DNA of 64,000 nt from GCA-003244245 sp050699715 (GCA_050699715.1 JBOHFR010000002.1:1-64000); one strand, 5' to 3'; positions 41,737-51,463 are shown, counted from the first letter of the stretch. Made by a program: numbers and translations. The notes: generated from the sequence alone by a model not told the origin.

Positions 41737-43194
41737 TCAGTTGACGATGACGACCCGGCTTGTCGTGGCGTCGGGAGCGCCGAGACACAGGGCTGATTGA
41801 CCGGTGTAAACAAGTTCGGTCGAGCAACCCTCGTCATCGGTGACGGTCAGCCGAGCCCGGTAATGTCCCACCGCACGGTACTGGTGCTGGGGTGTCGGTC
41901 CGCCGTCCGGCAGGGTGGCCCCGTCCCCGAAGTCCCAGTCGTAGCGGACTACGCGTCCATCGGGATCGGATGAGGTCGATGCGTCGAATCGGATCGGATG
42001 GTCGACCGAGCCTGTCGGTGCGGAAAAGGACGCGATCGGATGCCGGTTGGGTAGCACATTCACCGAGTGGAACGCCGGTTGCTGGCCTCCGCTGGGCAGT
42101 GTCTGCGTGGGGATCAGCCCGCCGGCCCTGTCGACGGTGAAGGTGGTGACTGTGTTCTCAGTAAGGTTGCTGACATAGAGATGCTGTCCATTCGGTGCGA
42201 AGGTAGCACCAACTGGCTCACCCTTCATCTCCACCGGGCTGCCAGCCTGGGTGAGCGTGCCGTCATCGCCGATCGCATAAGTCAGCACCTGGCCTGGTGA
42301 CTTACCGGACACGCCGAGTGCGATCACTGCAAGCAGGCGTCCGTCCGGGCTCATTGCGACCCCCTCCCCGAAGTCGGCTGTGTTCAAGGGAGTCCCCGGC
42401 ACGGGCGTGAGGCTGCCGTCACTGCCGATGCGGAACCCGAACACCTGGTCGGACCTGCGACACACGACATAGAGGAAGCGGCCGTCTGGTGTGACCGCGC
42501 TGGCTATGCCGACCGCTCCGATCGGTGTCGGTGCGCCCTGGCGTTGTAGCGTGCCGTCCGGTTGGATAGCGAAACCGGTAATCATATCTGGCATGGTGCC
42601 CTCGGCCCCACCATGGCTGACGTACAGGAAGTGACCATTGGGAGTCACGGTCAAACCCTGGGGGCCCGTGGCTCCGGAGAGCACGGCGCCACGGGGTGTG
42701 AGTCCACCGTCGGCCCTGACGGTGAAGGTCGCGACCGTGCTGTCGGTTATGTTGGCCACGTAGACCGTGCGCCCGTTCGGGGTGATCGCGATCCCGAACG
42801 GTTCGTTGCCGGTAGCGGCCTCTCCGAACCCGGATAACCTGCCGTTCGGGCCGATCCGGTACATCCGGATCCGGTTCGCCACCATGTCAACGGCATAGGC
42901 GTTGCGCAGGTCGGGAGTGAAGACCATGCCGCGCAATCCACCGTCGGTTTGCACGGGATCGCCAAGTGGCGTCAGGTTACCTGCGGCATTGATCGTGAAG
43001 GCACCGATGGTAGGTGCACCGCCGTCCATCGCGCTGTTGGTCACGTACAAGGGCCGGCCTGTAGCTGGCAGATCACCGGATGCCGACCCTGCGTATCCGG
43101 ATGGGGCTATCGCTGTGGCAGGACTAGACTCGAGGAGGAGGCCGGCGGCCGCGACCAACGGAACGTAGTGCACCCGCCAACTAGTCTTGATCAC
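41737..43194 (-). CDS. Secreted beta-propeller (lactonase-like) PKD protein
   Basis: An N-terminal signal-like region (VHYVPLVAAAGLLLESSPAT) is followed by a seven-bladed propeller of the lactonase family with repeated motifs such as GIAITPNGRTVYVAN, GLTVTPNGHFLYVSH and GATFAPNGQHLYVSN. A PKD domain follows near the C-terminus (FDASTSSDPDGRVVRYDWDF GDGA, then YRAVGHYRARLTVTDDEG). The protein is probably exported. The start is either GTG 43194 or TTG 43230; I chose the former because it places the signal near the N-terminus. Substrate unknown; a sugar lactone or a binding role is possible. Confidence 0.85.
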   Translation of the reverse strand: MIKTSWRVHYVPLVAAAGLLLESSPATAIAPSGYAGSASGDLPATGRPLYVTNSAMDGGAPTIGAFTINAAGNLTPLGDPVQTDGGLRGMVFTPDLRNAYAVDMVANRIRMYRIGPNGRLSGFGEAATGNEPFGIAITPNGRTVYVANITDSTVATFTVRADGGLTPRGAVLSGATGPQGLTVTPNGHFLYVSHGGAEGTMPDMITGFAIQPDGTLQRQGAPTPIGAVGIASAVTPDGRFLYVVCRRSDQVFGFRIGSDGSLTPVPGTPLNTADFGEGVAMSPDGRLLAVIALGVSGKSPGQVLTYAIGDDGTLTQAGSPVEMKGEPVGATFAPNGQHLYVSNLTENTVTTFTVDRAGGLIPTQTLPSGGQQPAFHSVNVLPNRHPIASFSAPTGSVDHPIRFDASTSSDPDGRVVRYDWDFGDGATLPDGGPTPQHQYRAVGHYRARLTVTDDEGCSTELVYTGQSALCLGAPDATTSRVVIVN

Positions 43195-43230
43195 CGGTAG
43201 ATCGTACCGGCGTTCGGGCTCGCGAAACAA

Positions 43231-43647
43231 TTGATTTTACTCGTCCGGGCGTGTCGTGTGTTGGCTGATGCTGGCCGTAAACGTGTAACCCAGCTCAGTC
43301 GGGCACGCGCAGCAGGTAGTCGCCGCCGTCGTCGTCCCACTCCATGGCGATCAGGTCACGCGCGCGGGCCGCCTACATACCAGCGATTAGCAGTTCCTTT
43401 CACCGCGATCCAGAGCCGACCACACTGGCATCGGAGCTCCCATTCGTCCGGGAACATGTAGTAGGGCACGGCGCCCGCAGCAAGCTCGGCGCGCCAGAGC
43501 TCGCTCCAGGTGGTGGCGTCGTCGTTGACGCGGAAGGGCTGCCCACTCCACCTCCTCGCGGATCAACAAGAAGAACAAAAGCGGACGCGCACGGCCGACA
43601 TCATACTAACGACACGGCGCCGAACGGGTGGTGACACTCGCCAGAAC
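43231..43647. other. Stretch with a decayed reading frame
   Basis: On the minus strand a frame (about 43530-43385) encodes ELWRAELAAGAVPYYMFPDE and WELRCQCGRLWIAVKG, then stops, and another frame resumes near 43345 with IAMEWDDDGGDYLLRVPD. This looks like two parts of the end of one small protein separated by a frameshift. I cannot name it. Confidence 0.35.
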
Positions 43648-45162
43648 TCAACCGGACAAATTCCTGTGCACTGCCCGTCTGGCCGCACGCTCCTGTTCAA
43701 CGCTGTCACTCTCGACCGCCAACTGAGGACAGGTGGAACAGTTCGTGTACAGCCGACAGTTACCGAGCCCACAGCCAATGTCCATACCGCGGAGGCCCAA
43801 ACTCACCCTTTCCATGTGCGTGAACCGAGCCCCCTTCACGAGGACCGCCGAAGCATCAGTTGTGCCGGCAAGTATCCGCCGTATCAGATGCAGCGCGTCT
43901 CTGGCGGAAGGAACGCTCCACGCATTGCGCACACCTAATCCCCTGTTGAGAGCAGCGGCTATCATCAACTCGCCATCCGGGCCGACCGTTAATAGATGGG
44001 ACACTACGGTGGCAGCCCTCGCACCAACCAGGGCATACAACTCTGCCGTTTTCTCTCCCAACTCTCGCATGTCACCCAGTACCGCTATTTTTACTTTCCC
44101 CGGCAGCTCCTCCAGCAGGCTTAACGCAGCGAGCACCGCGTCTGGGCTCGCGTTGTGACTATCGTCGAGGATCACTAAATCCGGTCGCAATCGAATCAAC
44201 GTCGACCGACCTAAAGGTGGAACAAAAGACCTCAAGGCTTCGGAGCCACTTTCCAAATCGATTCCGTTTTCAAGACCTACCGCTAGTGCAAACAGAGCGG
44301 AATACACAAGATGGCGACCAGGAGCGCTCACAAAGAAACCCGCAGACATCCCTGCGTGCCTGACTATACCCGACATGCCATTCTCATGTAGCTCGACTGA
44401 TTCTGCCCAGACGTCGTTGCGGGCATCAAAACCCACAGAAAGGCGCCGCTTCCCAGATCCATTGATGAATCGTTCGGTCATGACACCGAGAAGTGCATCA
44501 TCCCCATTGATGATACATGCACCGCCGGCGGGCACATGGTTAAACAGGCTTACCTTTTCTTCCGCAATTTCTTCTTGACTACCAAAATTGCCAATGTGGG
44601 CATATCCAACATTGGTGATAACACCAACATCTGGGGCGACAAGTGTGGCGAGCTTATCGATCTCACCTTTATTATTGGTGCCAATTTCAATAACGGCACG
44701 GGAATGCGCGCGGTCTAAGGACGAGAGAGTCAACGGCACGCCTAGATGATTATTGTGGCTTCCCAGGCTTCTTAGCACTTCAAATTTCAACCGCAGGACA
44801 TGGGCGACCATGTCTTTCGTCGTAGTCTTCCCAGCGCTGCCAGTAATGGCGACAATCTGAGGGTTATATTTTCTCCGTAACGCACCCGCAAGGTCTTGGA
44901 GCGCTTGCAACGTGTCGGGCACCTCGATCACAGTAACACCAAGTGGAACGTCCACTTCCCGGTCGACGAGAACACCTGCAGCTCCACCGTTAATGGCATC
45001 ACGAACATAGTCGTGTCCATCCGCTGCCGCACCGCGAAGAGCAACAAAAAGGGAACCTTCGTCGGCGCTCTTGCTGCTGATTGCAGCCCGGGTGAACCTG
45101 TTGGGTCCATGTTGCCTCACCCGAGCGCGAGTAGCCTGAAATACGTCTCTCAACTCAAACAA
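43648..45162 (-). CDS. MurF-like amide ligase with cysteine-rich tail
   Basis: This 504-residue protein is a Mur ligase of the MurF type: N-terminal domain (ISSKSADEGSLFVALRGAAADG), ATP site VAITGSAGKTTTKDMVAHVL, central SHNNHLGVPLTL and EIGTNNKGEI, C-terminal domain with LDDSHNASPDAVLAAL and LGDMRELGEK. MurF joins UDP-MurNAc-tripeptide to D-Ala-D-Ala; this copy probably serves another ligation. After the normal end (VLVKGARFTHMERVSLGL) it has about 55 extra residues with five cysteines (IGCGLGNCRLYTNCSTCPQL). It starts at TTG. The coding sequence is less GC-rich than its neighbours, hinting at transfer. Confidence 0.85.
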   Translation of the reverse strand: MFELRDVFQATRARVRQHGPNRFTRAAISSKSADEGSLFVALRGAAADGHDYVRDAINGGAAGVLVDREVDVPLGVTVIEVPDTLQALQDLAGALRRKYNPQIVAITGSAGKTTTKDMVAHVLRLKFEVLRSLGSHNNHLGVPLTLSSLDRAHSRAVIEIGTNNKGEIDKLATLVAPDVGVITNVGYAHIGNFGSQEEIAEEKVSLFNHVPAGGACIINGDDALLGVMTERFINGSGKRRLSVGFDARNDVWAESVELHENGMSGIVRHAGMSAGFFVSAPGRHLVYSALFALAVGLENGIDLESGSEALRSFVPPLGRSTLIRLRPDLVILDDSHNASPDAVLAALSLLEELPGKVKIAVLGDMRELGEKTAELYALVGARAATVVSHLLTVGPDGELMIAAALNRGLGVRNAWSVPSARDALHLIRRILAGTTDASAVLVKGARFTHMERVSLGLRGMDIGCGLGNCRLYTNCSTCPQLAVESDSVEQERAARRAVHRNLSG

Positions 45163-45190
45163 CTGCTACCCTTTCTGGTGCGGCACCGGC

Positions 45191-45224
45191 TGGCCGGACC
45201 GGGACCTTGGCCGGACCGGGACCT
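45191..45224. repeat. 17-bp tandem direct repeat
   Basis: TGGCCGGACCGGGACCT occurs twice back to back in the leader of the MurF-like gene. It may be an operator pair or a simple duplication. Confidence 0.5.
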
Positions 45225-45300
45225 GCTGGCGCCCGGGGCGCAACGCACCGACGCAGCAGGCCTTGACAGCGGCCGCAGCGCGATCCGTGGCGGGACTACG

Positions 45301-45353
45301 GTAGCGAGAGCCCCGACACAGGGTCGGGGGGCCTGCGTCGGGGCTCTCGCTAC
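45301..45353. repeat. Strong hairpin between MurF-like gene and IS1380 remnant
   Basis: Arms GTAGCGAGAGCCCCGACACA (45301-45320) and its complement with one mismatch (45334-45353) flank a 13-base GC-rich loop. It lies upstream of the MurF-like gene. It could be a terminator of readthrough transcription or the end of an insertion element; no T-run follows on either strand. Confidence 0.45.
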
Positions 45354-45375
45354 GTACCGTCGCTATCGGACTTCG

Positions 45376-46964
45376 AAGCGTTACACCAAGCGCGAAGGCG
45401 ACCTGGTCGCTGTCTCGCCGCAAGGGATTTCCCGCAGAGCTGCCCACACGGTGCGCTGGAACGGGTTACCGACGGTGCTGACCAGCGCACTGTCCACGGC
45501 GCTGGCCCGGTCCGGGTTCTGGCCGGTGCAGGATCGGGGTCGGGTGTTGACCGATCTTGCGGTGGCCATCGCTGATGGCGCCACAACGATCAGCGAGGAC
45601 GATCAGTGAGATCGACACCCTGCGCCACCAGGGCGAGCTGTTGGGATCGGTGGCCTGGGACACCACCGTGTGGCGGGCACTGGAGGAGATCACCCCAGCC
45701 CGGCTAGGGAAGACCGCGGCGGCGCGGGTACGAGAGCACGTGTGGAAACGGATCGAGGCCCGGCATGGCGCCATCCCACCCGCTCGAGTCGCCGGCCGGG
45801 ACTTGGATGGGATGACCGTGATCCAGCTCGACACCTCGATCGTGCTCGCCCACAGCAACAAACAACAGGCCGGGCCCACGTTCACAAAAGACGTTCAGGT
45901 TTCACCCTTTGACCACCTGGTGCCACACCACCGGCGAATCACTGGTGATCACGCTACGCCCGGAACGGGCCGGGTCCCACACCGCCACCAACCCTATCGA
46001 GATACTGACCAAGGCGATCACCCAGATCCCCACACTACACCGACACCGGATACTGATCCCCTGCGACAGGACTGGGTCCACCCACACCCTGATAGAGCAC
46101 ACCAACACACTCAACAGCAAACCGGACGTCCAGATGCACTACTCAGTCGAGTTCGACTCCGACGCCCCCATCCGCGCCATGATCGACCACGTTCCCGACA
46201 CCGCCTGAACACCCACGCTCGACACAGCAGGCAACCCCCACGACAACACCCCAGTCGCCGAACTCACCAGGCTGCTCCACCCACAGCACCAGCGGTAACC
46301 GCCTCACCGACTAACCCACCGACACGCGAATCATCACCCCACCAGGAAAACCCGCACCCCGACGCGCAACTGTCCCCGTTCGAACAACACACCAGCAAGC
46401 GCTACCACCTCATCACCACCAACACCCCCAGCACAGACACCCAGCTCCACAAAACCACTCACCACACCCACACCCAAATCAAAGACCGCACCCACTACGA
46501 CACAAACACCGACCTAACGCCCCCACCCTCCCACGACTACACCACCAACCAAACCTGATGCGCCACGGTATCACTGACCTACGACCTACTCGCCTGACCA
46601 CGACTACTCACCCTCACCAACAACCTCACCACAACCCAACCCACAACCCCGCACTACCAACTACTCCACACCACCGAGCGCATCACACCCGGCCACCGAC
46701 ACCAACACCTCAAAATCCCCAACACCTAGCCCCGGACCACCCACCCCCACCACCCCTTCACCACCATCCACGCCCAACCACCACCCCGACCAACCACCAC
46801 CCAACCCAACAACCCCCACGAACCCACCCCCACCCCTAGAACCAACGCCCACCCAACACCACAGCCGGACACCACACCCCACCCACCACCCAACAACAAG
46901 ACCCACAAAAGGACAGAACAAGACTCCCAACCAGATAATCACACCCGTGAATAGGCGAGGCTAA
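45376..46964 (+). mobile_element. IS1380-type transposase, multiply frameshifted
   Basis: Frames in succession encode VLTDLAVAIADGATTISEDD, then ISEIDTLRHQGELLGSVAWD and VIQLDTSIVLAHSNKQQAGP, then LVITLRPERAGSHTATNPIE with GSTHTLIEH, then PDAQLSPFEQHTSKRYHLIT, and a last piece near 46600-46730. Together they trace one IS1380-family transposase with at least three frameshifts. The right end is near 46964 (GAATAGGCGAGGCTAA), a sequence also found at 36343. Confidence 0.8.
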
Positions 46965-47044
46965 CGGGGCTGTCCACCCCGGGTATGTACTCGATGATCC
47001 ACGGGTGGTCATTTCTGCTGACAGCACGCATCGCGATTGTGTAT

Positions 47045-47944
47045 TCAGATCTCTTTGAGGGTGCTACTCAGAAACCTGATCGCCTCAGCGGGGGGTTTAG
47101 CCTGGACACACAAGCGATCCATGACCACCTGGTAGTACTGGACATCCTGGATTTTGTCCAGGTATAGGGCACTAGTCAGCTGTTCTAGATAAACAATATC
47201 CGGTAAGTCGGGTTCGGAAAACCGTAGGATCGTGAAAGGGCCACCTACCGCCGCGTGCGCACCGGAATAGAGCGGTATCACCTGAAGTGTGATATTGGTG
47301 AGCTCGGCCATCTCTATCAGATGCCGGATCTGCTCCCGCATCGCCGAACGCCCATCAAGCCGCCATAGCGCAGCCTCATCGATCACTACCCAATAGCTGG
47401 GCGCTTCAGGTTGGGTGAGAACTTTCTGACGTTTCATCCGCAGTGCGACCCGGCGCTCGATATCTTCGGCGGATGCGCTTAAGTCGCAGAGCCGGATAAC
47501 AGCACGAGCACCTTCCTCAGTCTGCAGCAGGCCCGGTACAAGCTGTGGTTCATAGGTGCGGATGACAGAGCTAGCCTGCTCCAAGCCCAGATACATCTCA
47601 AACCAGCTCGGCAGGATGTCACTGTAGTGATGCCACCAACCAGGCACGTTGGACCGCCGGGCCAGCGCTAAGAACACTCCGCGCTCTTGTTCGTCGGTAA
47701 TGCCGTAGAGGGTGAGCAAATCTGCCACGTCACGCTCCTTGAAGCCGACCCGTCCGAGTTCCATGCGGCTGATCTTGGCATGGGACGCCCGGATCGCATG
47801 GCCGGCCGCTCCGGTAGTAACTCCGCTAGCTTCACGGAGCTGACGTAACTGATTGCCCAACACGATGCGCAGCGCGGTCGGTCCCTGCGGTGGTACCTGA
47901 GCGTGACCGCCGGCTAAGTCATGGCCCAACCGAGCCGCTCTCAC
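47045..47944 (-). CDS. XRE-DUF5753 regulator
   Basis: This 299-residue protein has an N-terminal helix-turn-helix (LRQLREASGVTTGAAGHAIR, ASHAKISRMELGRVG) and the DUF5753 domain with its usual landmarks YEPQLVPGLLQTEEGARAVI and LQVIPLYSGAHAAVGGPFTI. I choose GTG at 47944 because AGGAGG is four bases upstream; ATG at 47947 is one base from it. Actinomycetes use many such proteins, typically paired with a small DUF397 protein. A decayed DUF397 gene lies just upstream. Confidence 0.88.
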   Translation of the reverse strand: MRAARLGHDLAGGHAQVPPQGPTALRIVLGNQLRQLREASGVTTGAAGHAIRASHAKISRMELGRVGFKERDVADLLTLYGITDEQERGVFLALARRSNVPGWWHHYSDILPSWFEMYLGLEQASSVIRTYEPQLVPGLLQTEEGARAVIRLCDLSASAEDIERRVALRMKRQKVLTQPEAPSYWVVIDEAALWRLDGRSAMREQIRHLIEMAELTNITLQVIPLYSGAHAAVGGPFTILRFSEPDLPDIVYLEQLTSALYLDKIQDVQYYQVVMDRLCVQAKPPAEAIRFLSSTLKEI

Positions 47945-48044
47945 CATTCCTCCTACACGTGACGCACTACGGACGGTCTCACCATAGACGGCAGCCAGGC
48001 CGCCCGAAACCTCGGCGTGCCGTTCCACATCCTAGGCAGAGGGG

Positions 48045-48258
48045 TCACCCGGCCATCTCGTCGAACTCGCCCTCCTTGACAGCCTAAACGAACGCGGCCA
48101 TCGCGGCACGGGGAGAGATCAGGGCCGGGCCGCCCGGGTGCCAGGAGTTGCGCACGGCGATCTTTCCACCGGCCAGCTCCGCCACCTCCACAGCTCCCGT
48201 AGGGGTTGCTGTGACTACTCTTTGTCCACCTGATCTCCCACAGCAGCGTAGCTGGCAT
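48045..48258 (-). pseudogene. DUF397 protein, decayed
   Basis: The frame starts MPATLLWEIRWTKSSHSNPY; the WTKSSHSNP block is the DUF397 signature. Two bases are missing after SNPYGSC; the other frame resumes with VEVAEL-like, LAGGKIAVRNSWHPGGPALI and FDEMAG, but also contains an in-frame TAG. So the DUF397 partner of the XRE-DUF5753 gene is dead while the regulator is intact. Confidence 0.75.
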
Positions 48259-48585
48259 ACCGTCTGTGACCTGCGGCATCTCCCACCTCATCCATGGCTC
48301 CGGCTGGCCAGCGGCCCGCAAGAGCGGTCAAAACCCCCGAACAATGTAGCGCGAGCATAGTAGATTGCATCAGTTCGTGCATCGGTACACGACGTTTGAC
48401 GTCACTCACCCTTACGGCATTCCGGTGAATCACTCCCAGTGCCTATTTGCACACAAGATGCGTCCAGCAAAAACCACAGAAAGTAGTCGAAGGTACACGT
48501 TCCGCATCTCCGTCGGCGCGGAGTTCGGCGTTGGATAAATGATCTAGATCACAAGGTCACGGCCAGCGGCAACGATTCTTCTTGA
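48259..48585. other. Intergenic stretch, no gene seen
   Basis: Between the DUF397 remnant and the PhoU gene I find no supported frame. It includes a short palindromic block around 48398 (GACGTTTGACGTCA) and AT-richer sequence around 48520-48555. Confidence 0.35.
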
Positions 48586-49275
48586 TCATGGTAGGCAAGA
48601 AGCTGGGCTGCTAGCCGCCGCCAAGGCCTTGGGATCGGATATCCACCCGGTGGCCATGTAGCAGACCTGCTGTGCGATGGCCACCGCATGGTCACCGAAG
48701 CGCTCGTAATAGCGGCCGATAAGAGCGGCATCTACGGCCTGTTCAACGCCGTGTGACCAGTCCCCAGCGAACAGGATGTCGAAAAGGTGACGGAGCAGCG
48801 AGTCCACCTCGTCATCCGCTACGGCCAGCCGGCAACCGGACAACGGGTCCTGGTGCTCGATCGCGGTCGCGGCGTCTTCCGCGAGCTGACTGGCGAGCAA
48901 GCCCATCCGAGCAAGCACCGGACGGACCTTCCCGGAGATCATCGGGTTCGGGTGCTTGAGCCGAGCAACGGTGGCAACGTGCCAAGCAAGGTTGCCCATT
49001 CGTTTCACGTGACCCACCGCGCGCAAGGCCGCGACCACCACCCGAAGGTCCCCGGCCACCGGGGCCTGCAACGCAAGCAGGGAAATGCAGCGCCGCTCTG
49101 TTTCATCGTGCATCGCGTTCATCTGGTCACGGTCAGCGATAACCAATCCAGCACGCGCAAGATCGATCTGATGCAGCGCGATCGACGCATTGATCATCAT
49201 CTGCCCGGCCAACCGGGCCATCCTCGCGAGGTCGGTCATCAGCTCATCGAGCTCGGCGTGGAACGTGGTCCGCAT
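48586..49275 (-). CDS. PhoU-family protein
   Basis: This 229-residue all-helical protein has two PhoU repeats: FHAELDELMTDLARMARLAG with ERRCISLLALQAPVAGDLRV, and the second repeat ending RYYERFGDHAVAIAQQVCYM (the metal-binding E-x-x-x-D motifs of the family). PhoU links the phosphate transporter PstSCAB with the PhoR-type kinase; no pst genes are nearby, so this is a stand-alone paralogue. The start at 49275 fits GGAGAAGG eight bases upstream. Confidence 0.9.
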   Translation of the reverse strand: MRTTFHAELDELMTDLARMARLAGQMMINASIALHQIDLARAGLVIADRDQMNAMHDETERRCISLLALQAPVAGDLRVVVAALRAVGHVKRMGNLAWHVATVARLKHPNPMISGKVRPVLARMGLLASQLAEDAATAIEHQDPLSGCRLAVADDEVDSLLRHLFDILFAGDWSHGVEQAVDAALIGRYYERFGDHAVAIAQQVCYMATGWISDPKALAAASSPASCLP

Positions 49276-49620
49276 GACACTCACCTTCTCCGACCCACCT
49301 GTCCCATATCAGTACACCTGTCACTCACGCTCCGCAAGCAGTCATTATCTTGAACTGCCGAAAATGTTACGTTCGCTCTGGCGCGGCGGCGTCCGTGCCG
49401 TAGCTGACTGTGATGTTCTCGGTACTACTCCCTTGCTGAGTCCGAGCATGTAGTAAAGGTCGCGCGGGTCAGCGTCAAGTTCCCGCCCGTCGGCGCTGGC
49501 GCGGAAATACCCACTGTGGAGTGAACTGTAGCAACAAGGCCTTAGCCACCCGGAAATAGCTGCGGATGTTGACGTCGAAGGTACGCAGCCACTATTCGTC
49601 CGAGAGCTCCTCGCACCCGT
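49276..49620. other. Intergenic stretch, no gene seen
   Basis: This holds the presumed promoter of the PhoU gene (AT-rich part at 49330-49370). No supported coding frame. Confidence 0.35.
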
Positions 49621-49959
49621 TCACTGGCTGGCGCCTGGAGCATGCCGCCTGCGTTGCTGGGGGAGGCCGTCGATATCGGCGTCAGCCACGGTGTTGTCGC
49701 CAGGCCAGCTGCCCTCGCCTCGCGCCACCCCGCGGCTCAACCGACCCGCCTGGGCTGCGGTCGCGCGCGACCGTACTCGCTGGCCCCATACCTGCTCACC
49801 GAGCCGCTCCGGGAGTGCGGCCGCGACCAGTCCGGCCACGCTGTCCGGCAATTGCTCACCGAGGATCGCCAACGTGGCCCGGGTGGCACGTTCAGCGTCA
49901 CCTCGAGCGCTCAACCCAGCGCGGAACTGGACTTCACTGATGAACTCCTTGTCGCGCAC
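49621..49959 (-). CDS. DUF2267-like protein, C-terminus aberrant
   Basis: The first 60 residues (FISEVQFRAGLSARGDAERA, TRATLAILGEQLPDSVAGLV, AALPERLGEQ) match the first half of DUF2267 proteins. The following 50 residues are polar and unlike the family, and the second half-domain is missing, so a frameshift near 49790 is likely. GTG start with AGGAAGG upstream. Family function unknown. Confidence 0.6.
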   Translation of the reverse strand: MRDKEFISEVQFRAGLSARGDAERATRATLAILGEQLPDSVAGLVAAALPERLGEQVWGQRVRSRATAAQAGRLSRGVARGEGSWPGDNTVADADIDGLPQQRRRHAPGASQ

Positions 49960-50192
49960 TACCTTCCTCCTGACTTAGCTCAAGGGTGAGCACCGGCCGG
50001 CGCGTAGGGCCGCAGGCCGGCCGGTGCTCTTCCGATTCCGCGAGCTGCACCTAGCTCAGCCACGGAGTGTCTTCGGCCGGTCGCTGTCCGGCCGCAGCCG
50101 GACAGCGCGTCGGTGCGGTGGAAGTACTCATGAGTTGGGAGTACCCAGGGGGTGCGCGGCGAAACCACAGAGCGGGCTCACATCCAGGGGAA

Positions 50193-50993
50193 TCAATCTG
50201 AACTGGCCATCCGCTCCTGCAAGGATGCCAGCGTCTGGCGGAGCACTCGGGAGACGTGCATTTGTGAGATACCGACCTGTTCGGCGATTTGGGTCTGGGT
50301 GAGTTGGCGGAAGAACCGCAGCATAAGGATTGTCCGTTCCCGGGGCGCGAGCTCCGCCAACAGCGGGCGCAGCGCCTCACGGTCGTCGATCAGGGCCAGC
50401 TCGGTGTCCAGGCCGCCAATGAACTCGCCCAGGGTGGCTTTGCCCTCCCCCGAGCCGAGCATCTCGTCCAAGGACGAGCTCCGGTACGCTTCCCCGGCTT
50501 GCAACCCTTCAATCACCTCTGAGATCGGCAAACCCAATCGGTCAGCGATCTCGGTGGGGCGGGGAGCGCGGCCGAGCTGCTGGGATAGCTCCGCCAGTGT
50601 GCCCCTGATGGCAAGGTGCAGGTCTTTCAGCCGACGCGGCACTCGCGTCGACCAACCGTGGTCGCGAAAGTACCGGCGGACCTCGCCGGTGATCGTCGGT
50701 ACCGCGAAGGAAAAGAAATCCGAGCCGCGGCCAGGTTCGAAACGATCCACGGCATTGATCAGTCCCACGGTGGCGACCTGGACCAGGTCATCGAAGGGCT
50801 CACCGCGGCCGGTAAACCGGCGCGCGATGTGTTCGGCCACCGGTAGATAGCCGCTGATCAGCTGCTCACGCAACCGCTGCCGCTGCGGGTCGTCGGGAGC
50901 CAACTCGACGTAGCGGCGCTGTAGCGCAACCAGATGCGCGTACTCGCCGTGTTCACTTCCGACCGAAGACACCGAAGACACGGACGGGGTCAC
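50193..50993 (-). CDS. SigB/SigF-type sigma factor
   Basis: This 266-residue sigma-70 family factor of group 3 has region 2 (LISGYLPVAEHIARRFTGRG, FDDLVQVATVGLINAVDRFE), region 3 (RAPRPTEIADRLGLPISEVI) and region 4 (RTILMLRFFRQLTQTQIAEQ, ISQMHVSRVL). It directs stress or sporulation-type genes when its anti-sigma factor is neutralised. It starts at GTG 50993, inside the stop of the anti-sigma gene (GTGA). Confidence 0.93.
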   Translation of the reverse strand: MTPSVSSVSSVGSEHGEYAHLVALQRRYVELAPDDPQRQRLREQLISGYLPVAEHIARRFTGRGEPFDDLVQVATVGLINAVDRFEPGRGSDFFSFAVPTITGEVRRYFRDHGWSTRVPRRLKDLHLAIRGTLAELSQQLGRAPRPTEIADRLGLPISEVIEGLQAGEAYRSSSLDEMLGSGEGKATLGEFIGGLDTELALIDDREALRPLLAELAPRERTILMLRFFRQLTQTQIAEQVGISQMHVSRVLRQTLASLQERMASSD

Positions 50994-51463
50994 AGCTGTT
51001 GTGCCCTCGCCGCATCCTTGACCAAGGTGACGCCGACCCGGCCGCGCCGGCCAGGCTCGGCGGGCAGGGACACGGCGGCGACCTGGTCTGCGAGACACTC
51101 CAGGACCCGCCAGCTAAACGACCCGGTGGGAAGCGGATCCGCCCCGTCGTCGACGTCGACGTCGGCGGTGACCTCAATTCGCTCGGGTCGGAGAGTAAAC
51201 CTGCAGTTCAGCGTCGCCGTGTCGGCGGCAATCCGGACCAGCATGCCGCAGAGATCGTCAGCCGCCATCCGGAGGTCGTCAATCGAGTCGAGATCGAAGT
51301 CGGCGCGAGCGGCGAGATCGGCGGCGATCGTCCGGATCGTGGGGATCATCATGCTGCTGGCCGCAGTGCGCAGCTCAAAAAACCGCACCGGCTCCTCGCC
51401 GGAAGGATCTGCCGGCCAGGCACCGCCGTTGGAGGCCGGGTTGTCTCGGTCCACGTACGTCAT
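50990..51463 (-). CDS. RsbW-like anti-sigma kinase
   Basis: This 157-residue protein (start ATG 51463 in an ATGA overlap with the STAS gene) has the HATPase fold of RsbW/SpoIIAB proteins: AAADLAARADFDLDSIDDLR, MAADDLCGMLVRIAAD, SFSWRVLECLADQVAAVSLP and GVTLVK. The N-box asparagine of the kinase is replaced in MAADDLC, so binding rather than kinase activity may dominate. It should hold the downstream sigma factor and be released by the STAS protein. Confidence 0.85.
   Translation of the reverse strand: MTYVDRDNPASNGGAWPADPSGEEPVRFFELRTAASSMMIPTIRTIAADLAARADFDLDSIDDLRMAADDLCGMLVRIAADTATLNCRFTLRPERIEVTADVDVDDGADPLPTGSFSWRVLECLADQVAAVSLPAEPGRRGRVGVTLVKDAARAQQL

Noticed and set aside
44896..45609. 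Plus-strand frame opposite the MurF-like gene
   Set aside because: Its first half is antisense to the ligase and has no family features; only its last part is a real piece of the IS1380 transposase.
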